64,000 bases of DNA from Actinocatenispora sera (GTDB lineage: Bacteria; Actinomycetota; Actinomycetes; Mycobacteriales; Micromonosporaceae): NCBI RefSeq assembly GCF_018324685.1, contig NZ_AP023354.1:3100001-3164000 (forward strand), written 5' to 3'. Shown one piece after another: positions 22,711 to 31,358 of the stretch. Numbering within the stretch: position 1 is the first letter of the stretch; each line of letters begins with the position of its first letter. The translations under genes were made by a program, and so were the position numbers. The notes under the pieces are model-generated. The model saw only the letters and a list, made by a program, of their open reading frames with translations, did not search any database and was not told where the DNA came from.

Positions 22711-24264
22711 TCAGCGGTCGAGGATCTGGCGCCAGGCGGCGTCGAGCGCGTCGCGGTCGGCGATCGTGGTCGACCGCCACCCGATGACGCCGTCCGGACG
22801 GACCAGGACCGCACCGCAGTCCGACAATCCGTAGTCGGATCGGAACGTACCGTCGTCGGTCAACTCGGCGCCGATCCGGTGCACCGCGAGTGGCACGGCC
22901 AGCTCCGCGGCGACCTGCTCGGCCGCGCCGGCCCAGTCGGGGTCCTCGGTGAGCAGGACGAACCCGGCGAAGAACAGATCCCGGGTGGACAGCATCTCGT
23001 CGCCGCGGTGCAGAACCACGTGCGGCGCGCGGGTGCCGGGGCGCCCGGCGGGCAGCTCGAAGCCGTACCCGTCGGTGCCGCCGGCCACCGCGCGGCTGGC
23101 CATCCGGTACCCGAACAGCCCCTGTACCGGGTCGGGCACCTCAGGCAGGTCGTCCGGGCGCTGGTCGGGCTGCAGCCGCTCGAACATGTTCGCGTACTGC
23201 CAGTCGGCGATGGTCTGCCCGTACGGCCGCTGCTCGGCGTCGTGACTGTCCAACAACCCCGGACCGGCCTCGCCCCTGACCACCGCGGCGAGCTTCCAGG
23301 CCAGGTGCATCCCGTCGAGCATCGCGGTGTTGCCACCCTGCCCGCCGGTCGGCGGCATCAGGTGCGCGGCGTCGCCGATCAGGTGTACCCGGCCGGCGGA
23401 GAACCGGTCCGCGACGCGGTGCGCGATCTCCCAGGCCGTGCCCATGTTGCAGACCTCGACCTTCAGCTCCGGCCGGCCGGCTGCGATCCGGATCACCTCG
23501 ACGACCTCGGCCTCGGTGCGCTCCCGGTCGTCGTTGATGCCGAGCACGTACTCGCCCGGGTGGTCGGTGGACACGAACGACGCCGAGCCGTTCGGTAGCT
23601 GCGGGTTCTGCACGTAGTACATCAGGATCGCGGTGTCGGGCACCTCGTCGATCAGCTCGGGCGCCCGGAAGAGCACCGTCGTGGTGTGGCCGAACGCGCC
23701 CCGGCCGTGGTGGCCGATCCCGACCTCGCCGGCGATGGTGCCGCGACCGCCGTCGGCGCCGACGAGGTAGTCCGCGCGCACCTGGTACCGCTGGTCGGTA
23801 CCGAGGTCGTGCAGGGTCGCGGTGACGCCGTCGTCGTCCTGCCGCAGCGAGTCCAGCACGGTACGGAAGCGCAGGTCGGCGCCGAGTTCGGTGGCGCGGG
23901 CCGCGATCGCCGCCTCGGCGGCCTGCTGGCTGGCGAGGCCGCTGGGCGACGGGGACAGCGCGGCGAAGTGCGGGACGTGCTCGTTGTACTGGTGCAGCAC
24001 GGTGCCGGTGATGCTGTCGCAGATCACGATCGTCATCTCGGGCCGGCCGGGCGGCGCGGCGGCGAGCAGCGCGTCGGCGACCCCGGCGGTGCGGAACGCT
24101 TCCATGATCGTGGGTGACTGGCCGCGGGCCTTGGGCTGGTTCGCCGTACCCGGGTGCCGGTCGGCGACGATCGCCGGCACACCGTGCTGGCCCAGGAACA
24201 GCGCGGTGGTGAGGCCGGCCAGGCCGGCGCCGACGATCAGGACGGGTGTCTGCTCGGACCGCAT
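22711..24264 (-). CDS. FAD-dependent aromatic monooxygenase (PheA/TfdB or rifampicin-monooxygenase-like)
   Basis: 517 residues. FAD-binding motifs are all present: VLIVGAGLAGLTTALFL at the N-terminus, VGADGGRG in the middle and HLIGDAAHLMPPTGGQGGN towards the C-terminal third. A thioredoxin-like C-terminal domain ends the protein, as in phenol hydroxylase-type class A monooxygenases. The ATG at 24264 has CGGAG upstream; the longer frame contains the divergent promoter and is rejected. The substrate is unknown: an aromatic antibiotic or polyketide is as likely as a simple phenol. A MarR gene is divergent 92 bases away and probably represses it. Confidence 0.87.
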   Translation of the reverse strand: MRSEQTPVLIVGAGLAGLTTALFLGQHGVPAIVADRHPGTANQPKARGQSPTIMEAFRTAGVADALLAAAPPGRPEMTIVICDSITGTVLHQYNEHVPHFAALSPSPSGLASQQAAEAAIAARATELGADLRFRTVLDSLRQDDDGVTATLHDLGTDQRYQVRADYLVGADGGRGTIAGEVGIGHHGRGAFGHTTTVLFRAPELIDEVPDTAILMYYVQNPQLPNGSASFVSTDHPGEYVLGINDDRERTEAEVVEVIRIAAGRPELKVEVCNMGTAWEIAHRVADRFSAGRVHLIGDAAHLMPPTGGQGGNTAMLDGMHLAWKLAAVVRGEAGPGLLDSHDAEQRPYGQTIADWQYANMFERLQPDQRPDDLPEVPDPVQGLFGYRMASRAVAGGTDGYGFELPAGRPGTRAPHVVLHRGDEMLSTRDLFFAGFVLLTEDPDWAGAAEQVAAELAVPLAVHRIGAELTDDGTFRSDYGLSDCGAVLVRPDGVIGWRSTTIADRDALDAAWRQILDR

Positions 24265-24297
24265 CGTGGTACTCCGCTCGCTAAGATGATTCGATCC

Positions 24298-24315
24298 CGC
24301 GGATATCTCTCCGCG
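24298..24315. promoter_or_regulatory. Inverted repeat between FAD monooxygenase and marR
   Basis: CGCGGA-TATCTC-TCCGCG, 6-base arms with a 6-base spacer, in the 92-base divergent region. A second AT-rich near-symmetry (ATTCGAT ... ATCGAAAT) surrounds it. Likely MarR operator and overlapping promoters. Confidence 0.5.
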
Positions 24316-24356
24316 TCGGATCTCTCGACTCATCGAAATATAGAAGGGACGCCACG

Positions 24357-24890
24357 GTGACGTCAAGCGATGGCGCAATGATGTCAGAGAGACGCCGAGC
24401 ACGGCAACGGGAGGACCTGCTCGCGATGATGCGGGAGAACGCGTCCCGCGCCGTGATGCTGCACCAGACCATCGCCGAGCGGTTCGGGCTCAACTCCACC
24501 GACATCAAGTGCCTCGACCTGGCTCGGGACGAGCCGGCGCTGACCGCCGGGCGGCTCGCCGAGCTGACCGGCATGTCCACCTCGGCGATCACCGCGGTGC
24601 TCGACCGGCTGGAGCGGCGCGGCTTCGTCGAGCGCCGCCGCGACCCCGCCGACCGGCGCAAGGTCATCGTCGTCGCCACCGGCGAACACGTCCGGCGCAA
24701 CGCCGAGGTCTTCGCCCGGCTCGCCGCCGAGATCGGTGCCGTGCTCGACGACTACGACGAGGAACAGCTCGCCACCTTCCTGGCGATCGGCCGCCGCGTC
24801 AACGCGGCCGCCCGCGCCTTCACCGGCACGCTCACCAGGGAGAAGGACCATCCCGACGACGACGCCGCCGGACGGCCCCGACGCGGGTGA
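24357..24890 (+). CDS. MarR family transcriptional regulator
   Basis: 177 residues with a MarR winged helix: dimer helix from residue 20, recognition region RLAELTGMSTSAITAVLDRLERRG, and wing ERRRDPADRRKVIVVAT. GTG 24357 is listed; ATG 24378 and ATG 24381 are alternative starts a few codons later. It is divergent from the FAD monooxygenase and convergent on the ThiF-like gene, with 13 bases between stops. It probably represses the monooxygenase until an aromatic ligand binds. Confidence 0.88.
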   Translation: MTSSDGAMMSERRRARQREDLLAMMRENASRAVMLHQTIAERFGLNSTDIKCLDLARDEPALTAGRLAELTGMSTSAITAVLDRLERRGFVERRRDPADRRKVIVVATGEHVRRNAEVFARLAAEIGAVLDDYDEEQLATFLAIGRRVNAAARAFTGTLTREKDHPDDDAAGRPRRG

Positions 24891-24903
24891 TGTCGCCGTG
24901 ATG

Positions 24904-25956
24904 TCATGCCCGGCGTCGAAGGCTCGGCCGTACGCAGCCGCAGCGGGGATGTGGCGGCCAGCTGCGGCGCCGGACGATACCGGGCGACGGAAGCTCCAGC
25001 GCGCCACCGAGCGTGTCCGGCTGCCCGCCGTCGAGCTCCTGGAGCACCTGCGCCGCGGCGAGCGCCGCACCGGCGGCGAGCAGCGGCGCGTCGACCGGCT
25101 CGGGCACCGGGCCGGGGATGGTGGCGAGCTGGGCGGCGAGCACCGGCCAGGCCCGGTCCCGGTCCGCCCGGGCGTGCTCGACGCAGCGCAGGCAGCTCGT
25201 GCGGCCGGGGCGCACCAGCGGGCCCACCACGACCGCTGCGTCGCGCACCCACACGCTCAGGTGGCGGACCGTCCGCAGGCTCTGCCCGTACCCGAACGGC
25301 GGGGTCGGGCGCGGCCGGCCGAACAGGATGATCAGGTCGGCATCGGGTCCGGTCAGGGCGCGGGTGTCGGTCTCCGGCGCGGCCCGCAGGATCGCGTCGC
25401 ACACCGCCCGGCGCCACGGCCGGCGGGCGTCGTCGGGCAGTACCCCGCCGACGGCCGGGTCGGACGCACCCACCACCCCGCCGGCGACCGGGTGCAGCCG
25501 GCCGATCCCGGCCGCCGCGAGCAACGCGGCGGTGGGCGCGGCGAGCCGGCTGCGACCCACGAGTACCACCCGGGCCCGGCGCCGGTGGGCCAGCGCGCGG
25601 GCGGGGGAGACGGTGCTCGGCAGGCGCATCGACAGCGCCGCCGCCTCGGGCTCCAGCCGTCGCCGGGTCGCCGGGGCGAGCCGGCCAGGAAGCAGGCTGC
25701 TCGCGTCGCGCAGCAGGCCTCGGTCGGCCAGCGCGCGCAGCAGCCGGTCGAGCTCGTCGGTGTCGAAGCCGAGCTGGGCCGCCTCCTGCCGGAGCGAGGT
25801 CTCGGTGTGCCGGCCGTCGAGCAGCGTCAACAGCCGCGCCATCGGTGACCGGTCGGAGCGCAGGACCAGCGAACGGGTACCGGACAGGCCCACCTGGATC
25901 GAGCGACGGTCCCGGTGCAGCGGTGTCACGGTCGGCAGCAGCATGGGTCGTTTCAT
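24904..25956 (-). CDS. ThiF/E1-like protein with zinc cysteines (TOMM cyclodehydratase-partner type)
   Basis: 350 residues. The N-terminal part (to about 100) looks like a winged-helix peptide-binding domain (LLTLLDGRHTETSLRQEAAQLG). The middle is Rossmann-like (RARVVLVGRSRLAAPTAALLAAAGIG). Zinc cysteines appear as SCLRCVEH near residue 263 and HPRCGC near the end. Similar proteins partner with YcaO enzymes in azoline peptide synthesis, but no YcaO or precursor is present here. Homologues are found as orphans in actinomycetes and the function is unknown. ATG 25956 is chosen; ATG 25944 is possible. Confidence 0.65.
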   Translation of the reverse strand: MKRPMLLPTVTPLHRDRRSIQVGLSGTRSLVLRSDRSPMARLLTLLDGRHTETSLRQEAAQLGFDTDELDRLLRALADRGLLRDASSLLPGRLAPATRRRLEPEAAALSMRLPSTVSPARALAHRRRARVVLVGRSRLAAPTAALLAAAGIGRLHPVAGGVVGASDPAVGGVLPDDARRPWRRAVCDAILRAAPETDTRALTGPDADLIILFGRPRPTPPFGYGQSLRTVRHLSVWVRDAAVVVGPLVRPGRTSCLRCVEHARADRDRAWPVLAAQLATIPGPVPEPVDAPLLAAGAALAAAQVLQELDGGQPDTLGGALELPSPGIVRRRSWPPHPRCGCVRPSLRRRA

Positions 25957-26138
25957 GCCGTCCACGGTGCTTCGCCGGTGCTCGGCGTGCTCACGTTGTC
26001 CACAGCCGGTAGCGGGAGATCGGCGGTTGTCCACAGAAAACACCGAGTTGTGCACAGCCATCCGGTCCGTCCTGTCGCCCTTCCGACACCCGTACCGGGG
26101 GCGGCCCGGCTGTGCGCGCGGGCCCGGACATGCAGAAG

Positions 26139-26166
26139 ACCGGAGGCGCCGGGTGGCACCTCCGGT
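26139..26166 (-). terminator. Terminator of the small zinc-ribbon gene
   Basis: 12-bp stem with one G-U pair (26155-26166 with 26139-26150 read on the minus strand), loop of four bases, followed by CTTCT. It lies 66 bases after the stop of the minus-strand zinc-ribbon gene. Confidence 0.7.
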
Positions 26167-26231
26167 CTCGAGCGAAACGTCGGTACGAACGCGTCCGTAC
26201 CGACGGCACGGGCGGACCCGTGCCGGGTGGA

Positions 26232-26384
26232 TCAGGCCTTGCCCAGGATCCGGTTCATCTTGGTGCCGCAAACCGGGCACGGGCCCTTGGCCATCCGGCG
26301 ACCGGAGTCGCTGACCGACACCTCGCCCTCGAAGTCCCGCTTCTCCTTGCACTTAACGCAGTAGCCGTTGTAAGTCTCGGCCAC
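26232..26384 (-). CDS. DUF5679-like 50-residue zinc ribbon protein
   Basis: Starts at GTG 26384 with GAGGAGG ten bases upstream and reads MAETYNGYCVKCKEKRDF near the N-terminus, then GPCPVCGTKMNRIL at the C-terminus. Two CxxC pairs about 25 residues apart form a clear zinc ribbon. The layout is that of a widespread actinobacterial small protein family (DUF5679) of unknown function, often near uvrD2 and whiB7. An intrinsic terminator follows. At 50 residues it is easily missed by gene finders. Confidence 0.85.
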   Translation of the reverse strand: MAETYNGYCVKCKEKRDFEGEVSVSDSGRRMAKGPCPVCGTKMNRILGKA

Positions 26385-26959
26385 GGTGCCCCTCCTCGTG
26401 TTGTCCCGGCGCTGCCGAATCGCAGCTCCGGCCCGGCGCGGACCCTACCCAGCGAGGCTGCCCTCCCCCTCGCACCGCGTGGTGCGTGTGAGGAACGCGA
26501 CCTCGGAGCCGGACGGCCCCGCACAAACCAGCAATCACCAACTGTGTGTGGACGAGGACTAAGAGTACGGGTAGCGGTTCGCTGCGCCGCGCTCGGACGT
26601 CACCCTGACCGCGTTGCCACCGCGGCCGGCGCCGACCGTGCGCCGTGCGCCGTACGCCGGGTCCGACGATGCCGCGCCGCTCGCGACCCGGCCCCCACGC
26701 CGACTCGTCACGCTCGGTGCGAGATCCCGGCACGACGACGCATCCGCCACCTTCCCCGAGCGCCGGAACGTGCATCGGCCGGGATCTCGTCGCCCATGAC
26801 GCTAAGCGGACCGCAAGGCGAGGTCAACGCGCCGCGCGCGAGGAAATCCGGAAAACCGGCCGGTAACACGCCCGTACGGTGCGAAAGCCGCACGGGCTTC
26901 GGGCCGTACCACGGTGTCGCAACTGGTCTCGGGCCCTCCGGTCCGGATAGCGTGCGAGC
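26385..26959. other. 575-base divergent intergenic region
   Basis: No gene with a ribosome site and plausible composition was found. It must hold the promoters of the zinc-ribbon gene and of the YgjP-like peptidase. A perfect palindrome ACCGGCCGGT lies at 26855-26864, and the region near 26540-26580 is less GC-rich. Open frames on both strands look like random high-GC translation. Confidence 0.5.
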
Positions 26960-27559
26960 GTGACCGAGCACAGCGGCCCGCCGGCGGGGCCCGACATCGA
27001 GGTGCGGCGCAGCGCGCGCCGGCGCAGCACGGTCTCGGCCTACCGCGACGGGGAGCGGGTCGTGGTGCTCATCCCGGCCCGGTTCAGCGCCCGCGAGGAG
27101 CGCGAGTGGGTCGACCGGATGGTGCAGCGGCTGGAGCGCCGGGAGCGCCGCACGCCGCGCAGCGACGAGCAGTTGCTGACGCGGGCCGGCGCGCTCGCCC
27201 GGCGGTACCTGCCGGACCACCCGGCCGTGGCGGTGCCGGCGAGCGTGCGCTGGGTCGGCAACCAGAACGGCCGGTGGGGCTCGTGCACGCCGGCCGACCG
27301 GACCATCCGGTTGTCCACCCGGTTGGCCGGAATGCCGGAATGGGTGGTCGACTACGTGCTGTTCCACGAGCTGTGCCATCTGGTCGTCGCCGGCCACGAC
27401 GCCCGGTTCTGGGAGCTGATGGCGCGCTACCCGCGTACCGAGCGGGCCCGCGGCTTCCTGGAGGGCGTGTCGGCCACCGCCGGCCTGTCGCTGCGCGACA
27501 CCGACGACGAGCCGACCGGGTTGGCGCCGGCGCCGGTGCCGCACGAGGAGGTCGGATGA
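26960..27559 (+). CDS. YgjP-like (M48-type) metallopeptidase
   Basis: 199 residues. The zinc motif HELCH (136-140) is preceded by the family segment WVGNQNGRWGSCTPADRTIRL and followed by GHDARFWELM, which supplies the third ligand. This is the YgjP/DUF45 metallopeptidase pattern; the substrate is unknown. The start ATG lies after GTGCGAGCG without a strong ribosome site. Its stop overlaps the start of the next gene (ATGA), so both are cotranslated. Confidence 0.85.
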   Translation: MTEHSGPPAGPDIEVRRSARRRSTVSAYRDGERVVVLIPARFSAREEREWVDRMVQRLERRERRTPRSDEQLLTRAGALARRYLPDHPAVAVPASVRWVGNQNGRWGSCTPADRTIRLSTRLAGMPEWVVDYVLFHELCHLVVAGHDARFWELMARYPRTERARGFLEGVSATAGLSLRDTDDEPTGLAPAPVPHEEVG

Positions 27560-28191
27560 CCGACCGCTGCGTGCTGGTGCTGCTCGACCGGCCCGGCTGG
27601 GCGCCGCCCGGGGTGGATGCGCAGGCGTGGCGGCGGGCGCTGGCCGAGGACGTCGTCGACCTGCTCGCCCCGCTGGCCGAGGTCGACGTCGCGCTGGCCG
27701 CCACCGCGGCCGACCGGCCGCTGGCCGAGGACATCAGGTGGCCCACGACCCCGGTGTACGAGGTGACGGCGGCGCGGCCGGTCGCGGCACTCACCGCGGT
27801 GGCACGGGCCGGGTACCGGCAGGCCGCGGTGCTGCCGGCCGATCTGCCGGACCTGCCCGCGTTGCTGATCGGCAAGCTGTTCCGGGCGCTGTCCGACCGG
27901 GCGGTCGCGGCCGCTCCCCGGCTGCCGGACCGGGCCGACCTGGCCGCGTTGGCCAGCCGGTTGCCGGTACCGGAATGGCTGGTCACGGCCGATCCGGCGC
28001 TGACCGGTACGGACCAGGCCGGGCTGCGCGCCGCCGGCCGCACGGTGCCCGACGCGCCACCGCACGGCGACGTCGCGGCCTGCCCCGGCTGGCACCGGCT
28101 GCGCGGGCCGGCGGACCTGACCCGGCTCGACGAGAGCCTCGAAGGCTGGGAGGCCACCCGGGCCCTGCTCGCGACCGGCTCGGTGCGCTGA
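27556..28191 (+). CDS. Glycosyltransferase-A-like (DUF2064-type) protein
   Basis: 211 residues. The order of segments resembles DUF2064 proteins of the GT-A nucleotide-sugar transferase superfamily: CVLVLLDRPG at the start, then AARPVAALTAVARAGYRQAAVLPADLPDLPA and an alternating strand/helix core. The usual DxD-like site appears as ADLPDLP. The activity is unknown. The ATG at 27556 overlaps the peptidase stop by 4 bases. Confidence 0.55.
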   Translation: MTDRCVLVLLDRPGWAPPGVDAQAWRRALAEDVVDLLAPLAEVDVALAATAADRPLAEDIRWPTTPVYEVTAARPVAALTAVARAGYRQAAVLPADLPDLPALLIGKLFRALSDRAVAAAPRLPDRADLAALASRLPVPEWLVTADPALTGTDQAGLRAAGRTVPDAPPHGDVAACPGWHRLRGPADLTRLDESLEGWEATRALLATGSVR

Positions 28192-28214
28192 CCGACCGCG
28201 GTGAGCGCCCCGAA

Positions 28215-28281
28215 TCGGGCGGCTTGCGTCGGCCCGTCAGGTCGGGCGGCTCGCGTGGGCCGGTCAGGTTGGGCGGCTGGG
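28215..28281. repeat. Imperfect 27-bp tandem repeat
   Basis: Copies at 28215-28241 and 28242-28268 differ by a few bases (both begin TCGGGCGGCT and end GTCAGG), and a third partial copy starts at 28269. It fills the space between two convergent genes and may act as a transcription barrier. Confidence 0.7.
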
Positions 28282-29181
28282 TCAGGCGGTTCGGGCGTGG
28301 GTACGGAGCAGGTCGAGCAGCCCGCGCAGCGCCGGCCGGCGCTCGGTACCGGTGCGCCAGGCGACGTAGCAGCGGCGCCGCAGCGTCGGTGCGACCGCGA
28401 CCACGCGGACCCCGTTCGGTACCGGATCGCGGCCCATACGTGGGATGACTGCGGCGCCGAGGCCCGCCGCGACGAGCGCGAGCTGGGTCTGGTGTTCCTC
28501 GGCGGTGTGCGCGATGCGCGGCTCGACGCCCTCGCCCCGCAGCGTCTGGCGCAGCCAGTCGTAGCAGATCGAGCCCTTGGTCCAGGCGATCCAGTCGGCG
28601 CCGGCAAGCTCGGCGAGGCTCACCTGGGCGTGGCCGGCCATCGGATGGTCGGCGGGCAGCACGAGGTCGATCGGGTCGTCGAGCAGGTGCTCGCCGGACA
28701 GCCCGTCGGCCAGCGCCAACGGCGAGTTGACCCAGTCGCAGTACAGGGCGGCGTCGAGGTCGCCGCGGGCCAGCAGCGGCAGCGAGTCGTCCATGTCGAT
28801 CTCGAGCAGTTCGACCCGTAGCCGGGGGTAACGTTCGCGGGCGGCGCGCAGCAACTGCGGCATGATGCCGCGGGCGGCGGTGGCGAACACGGCGATCGTG
28901 ACGTGCCCGATGACCTGGTCGCGGTGCGCCTCCAGGTCGGCCTGCGCCTCCTCGACCAGTGACAGGATCCGCCCGGCGTGCTCGACCAGCAGCTGCGCGG
29001 CGCCGGTGAGCCGGACGCCGCGGCCGTTCGGTTCGAGCAGCGTGTGGCCGGTCTCGCGCTCCAGCTTCGCCAGCTGCTGGGAGACCGCGGACGCGGTGAG
29101 GTGCAGCGTGTCGGCTGCGGCGGTCACCGAGCCGTAGGTGGCCACGGCGTGCAGGGTGCGTAACCGCTCCAGGCTCATCAT
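28282..29181 (-). CDS. LysR family transcriptional regulator
   Basis: 299 residues. The N-terminal helix-turn-helix (ERLRTLHAVATYGSVTAAADTLHLTASAVSQQLAKLE) is followed by a substrate-binding-like effector domain beginning HVTIAVFATAARGIMP. The start is ATG 29181 or ATG 29178. It is divergent from an EamA-type transporter 74 bases away, the usual LysR target arrangement, so it probably controls that gene. The AT-rich region just upstream (TATTAGGAATGCTAACGC) is a likely binding and promoter region. The inducer is unknown. Confidence 0.9.
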   Translation of the reverse strand: MMSLERLRTLHAVATYGSVTAAADTLHLTASAVSQQLAKLERETGHTLLEPNGRGVRLTGAAQLLVEHAGRILSLVEEAQADLEAHRDQVIGHVTIAVFATAARGIMPQLLRAARERYPRLRVELLEIDMDDSLPLLARGDLDAALYCDWVNSPLALADGLSGEHLLDDPIDLVLPADHPMAGHAQVSLAELAGADWIAWTKGSICYDWLRQTLRGEGVEPRIAHTAEEHQTQLALVAAGLGAAVIPRMGRDPVPNGVRVVAVAPTLRRRCYVAWRTGTERRPALRGLLDLLRTHARTA

Positions 29182-29255
29182 ATTAGGAATGCTAACGCAT
29201 TCGATGAAGAACTATTTGATTGTCTAAACAGTTTCGCGGGACGAGCATGGGCGGC

Positions 29256-30269
29256 ATGGCGATTCGTACGGCGTCCACCGGTGGGCTCGTCCGGTTCGGG
29301 CTGCTCGCGCTGATCTGGGGGCTCAGCTTCCTGTTCATCAAGCTCGGCGACGAGGGATTCAGCCCGATCCAGGTGACGCTGGGCCGGCTCGTCTTCGGCA
29401 CCGGCACGCTCCTGCTGATCCTGCTGGTACGCCGGGACCGGCTGCCGCGCGGTCGGCGGGTGTGGTTCCACCTGGCGGTGGCCGGGCTGATCCTCAACGC
29501 GATCCCGTTCAGCCTGTTCGCCTACGCCGAACAGCACACCTCGTCCACCCTGGCCGGCATCTGCAACGCAACGACTCCACTGTGGACGGTCGTGGTCGCG
29601 TTGCTGGCGCTGCCGGACGAGCGGCCCGACCGGCGCCGTACCGCCGGGCTCGCCGTCGGCTTCCTGGGTGTGCTGCTGGTACTCGGCGCCTGGCGCGGCG
29701 CGGTGAGCGGCGACCTGCTCGGCGCCGGGATGGCGATCGCCGCGGCCGGCTGCTACGGCATCGGCTGGGTGTACCTGCGTCGCTTCCTCACGGGTACGCC
29801 GAACTCCGCCCTTGCGCTGTCGGCCGGACAGCTGCTCGCCGCGGCGGTCGAGGTCGCGCTGGTCGCCCCGCTGCTGACCGGCCTGCCGCGGCACGTGGCA
29901 CCGTTGCCGCTGCTCGCCGTCGCCACGCTCGGCACGTTCGGCACCGGCATCGCCTACGTCCTGCAGTACGGGCTGATCCGGAACGGTGGCGCGGTGCTCG
30001 CCGCGACCGTCACCTACCTGATTCCGATCGTCGCCGCGGCGGCGGGCATCGGCCTGCTGCACGAGCACCCCAGCTGGAACCAGCCGGTCGGTGCCCTGGT
30101 CGTTCTGGCCGGCGCGGCGCTGTCGCAGCTGCGGCCGCGCCGACCGGCCGGGATCACCCCGGAGCGAACCGGTGGGTTCAGAGGCCGAGGTCGCGACGCA
30201 GCTTCGCGACATGCCCCGTCGCCCGAACGTTGTACTGCGCCAGTTCGATCCGACCCTGCTCGTCGATGA
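29256..30269 (+). CDS. EamA/DMT family transporter
   Basis: About 337 residues with ten predicted membrane helices in two EamA repeats (first GLLALIWGLSFLFIKLGDEGFSP; second GDLLGAGMAIAAAGCYGIGW). It probably exports a small metabolite or amino acid. Starts at ATG 29220, 29247 and 29256 are all in frame. The last gives a normal N-terminus and is listed. The C-terminal 40 residues beyond the last helix are Arg/Pro-rich and are encoded by DNA that overlaps the 3' end of the convergent bcp gene by 92 bases. The true stop may have been lost by mutation or frameshift. Confidence 0.83.
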   Translation: MAIRTASTGGLVRFGLLALIWGLSFLFIKLGDEGFSPIQVTLGRLVFGTGTLLLILLVRRDRLPRGRRVWFHLAVAGLILNAIPFSLFAYAEQHTSSTLAGICNATTPLWTVVVALLALPDERPDRRRTAGLAVGFLGVLLVLGAWRGAVSGDLLGAGMAIAAAGCYGIGWVYLRRFLTGTPNSALALSAGQLLAAAVEVALVAPLLTGLPRHVAPLPLLAVATLGTFGTGIAYVLQYGLIRNGGAVLAATVTYLIPIVAAAAGIGLLHEHPSWNQPVGALVVLAGAALSQLRPRRPAGITPERTGGFRGRGRDAASRHAPSPERCTAPVRSDPARR

Positions 30270-30651
30270 CGAAGGTGGACCGGATGACGCCCTGCACCAC
30301 CCGGCCGTAGTTCTTCTTCTCGCCGAACGCGCCGTAGGCCGACAGCACCTTCTTCTCCGGGTCCGAGACCAGCGGGAAGGTCAGGCCGTCCCGCTCGCGG
30401 AACTTCGCCAGCTTGGTCGGGGCGTCCGGGGAGATGCCGACCACCTGGTAGCCGGCCGCGGCGAGCGCGTCGAGCGAGTCGCGGAAATCGCACGCCTGCT
30501 TGGTGCAGCCCGGGGTCATCGCCGCCGGGTAGGCGTAGAGGATGACCTTCCGGCCGCGCAGCGCGGACAGCGTCAGCTGCTCGCCGTCGTCGGTGGGCAA
30601 CGTGAAGTCGGGCGCCGCGTCGCCCTGGGCCAGCCGTACCTGTTCAGTCAT
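30178..30651 (-). CDS. bcp: Thiol peroxidase Bcp (peroxiredoxin)
   Basis: 157-residue atypical 2-Cys peroxiredoxin. The peroxidatic Cys49 lies in TPGCTKQACDF, with the resolving Cys54 five residues on, as in Bcp/PrxQ proteins. It reduces hydrogen peroxide and organic peroxides with thioredoxin as electron donor. The ATG at 30651 is preceded by GGCTCGGGCC rather than a clear ribosome site. Its last 92 bases overlap the EamA gene on the other strand. Confidence 0.93.
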   Translation of the reverse strand: MTEQVRLAQGDAAPDFTLPTDDGEQLTLSALRGRKVILYAYPAAMTPGCTKQACDFRDSLDALAAAGYQVVGISPDAPTKLAKFRERDGLTFPLVSDPEKKVLSAYGAFGEKKNYGRVVQGVIRSTFVIDEQGRIELAQYNVRATGHVAKLRRDLGL

Positions 30652-30752
30652 GGCCCGAGCCTATCCGCGACGCCCGACCGTGGGCGGTGCTGTCTCGGCG
30701 GTTCCGGCAGGACGGCGCCGACCGGCGCCACCGTCCTTCCGGCCAGAACCTC

Positions 30753-31358
30753 TCACGTGTCGGCGCGGTGCTCCGGCACGATGTGGGCGTCGGCCGCGGT
30801 GTCCTGCGCCCGCTGGGTGGCCGCGTGCCGCGGTGCGTCGGTACCGGCCGGAGGCCGGCTCTGCGCGTCGGCATCCGCCGCGGTCCGGCTGCTCGGCGCA
30901 CCCACGTTGCGCTGCGGCCACTTCTCCGCGCCGCCGCCGGTCTCCTGCCAGTCCTCGCGACGCGAGTCGGCACGGCTGTTGATGGCCGTGGCGAGCGACC
31001 AGATCACGAACACGTTCGCGGCGATCACCACGAGCGACCAGATCGGGTAGTGCGGCAGGAAGAAGAAGTTGTTGATCGCCGACAGCGCGGCCAGCGCGAT
31101 CGCGGTCATGGCCGCCCAGGCGGCCCCGCCGAACAGGGCGATCCCCACGAGGACGAGCAACACGCCGAGCACCAGATGGACCCAGCCCCAGGCGGTCGTG
31201 TCGAGGTTGAACAGGTAGTTGTTCGTGGCCACGTAGAACTGGTTCTTCACGATTCCGACGACGCCCATGATGGCCTCGAAAACACCGATCATCACCATCA
31301 TCGTCGCCGCGAAGACCGACCCGGCCATCGCCAGGCCGGCGTGCTGTGAACGTGCCAT
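30753..31358 (-). CDS. DUF7144-like four-helix membrane protein
   Basis: 201 residues. Four hydrophobic helices span about 12-135 (GLAMAGSVFAATMMVMIGVFE, a GWVHLVLGVLLVLVGIALF helix and two more). A polar, Ala/Arg-rich tail of about 65 residues follows, probably cytoplasmic. This matches the small membrane protein family DUF7144, common in actinomycetes and of unknown function. The ATG at 31358 has GGGGGAG upstream and was preferred over the earlier in-frame codons. Confidence 0.75.
   Translation of the reverse strand: MARSQHAGLAMAGSVFAATMMVMIGVFEAIMGVVGIVKNQFYVATNNYLFNLDTTAWGWVHLVLGVLLVLVGIALFGGAAWAAMTAIALAALSAINNFFFLPHYPIWSLVVIAANVFVIWSLATAINSRADSRREDWQETGGGAEKWPQRNVGAPSSRTAADADAQSRPPAGTDAPRHAATQRAQDTAADAHIVPEHRADT

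Noticed and set aside
26559-26866. Small genes in the 575-base region before the YgjP-like peptidase
   Set aside because: No ribosome sites and arginine-rich random-looking translations on both strands.
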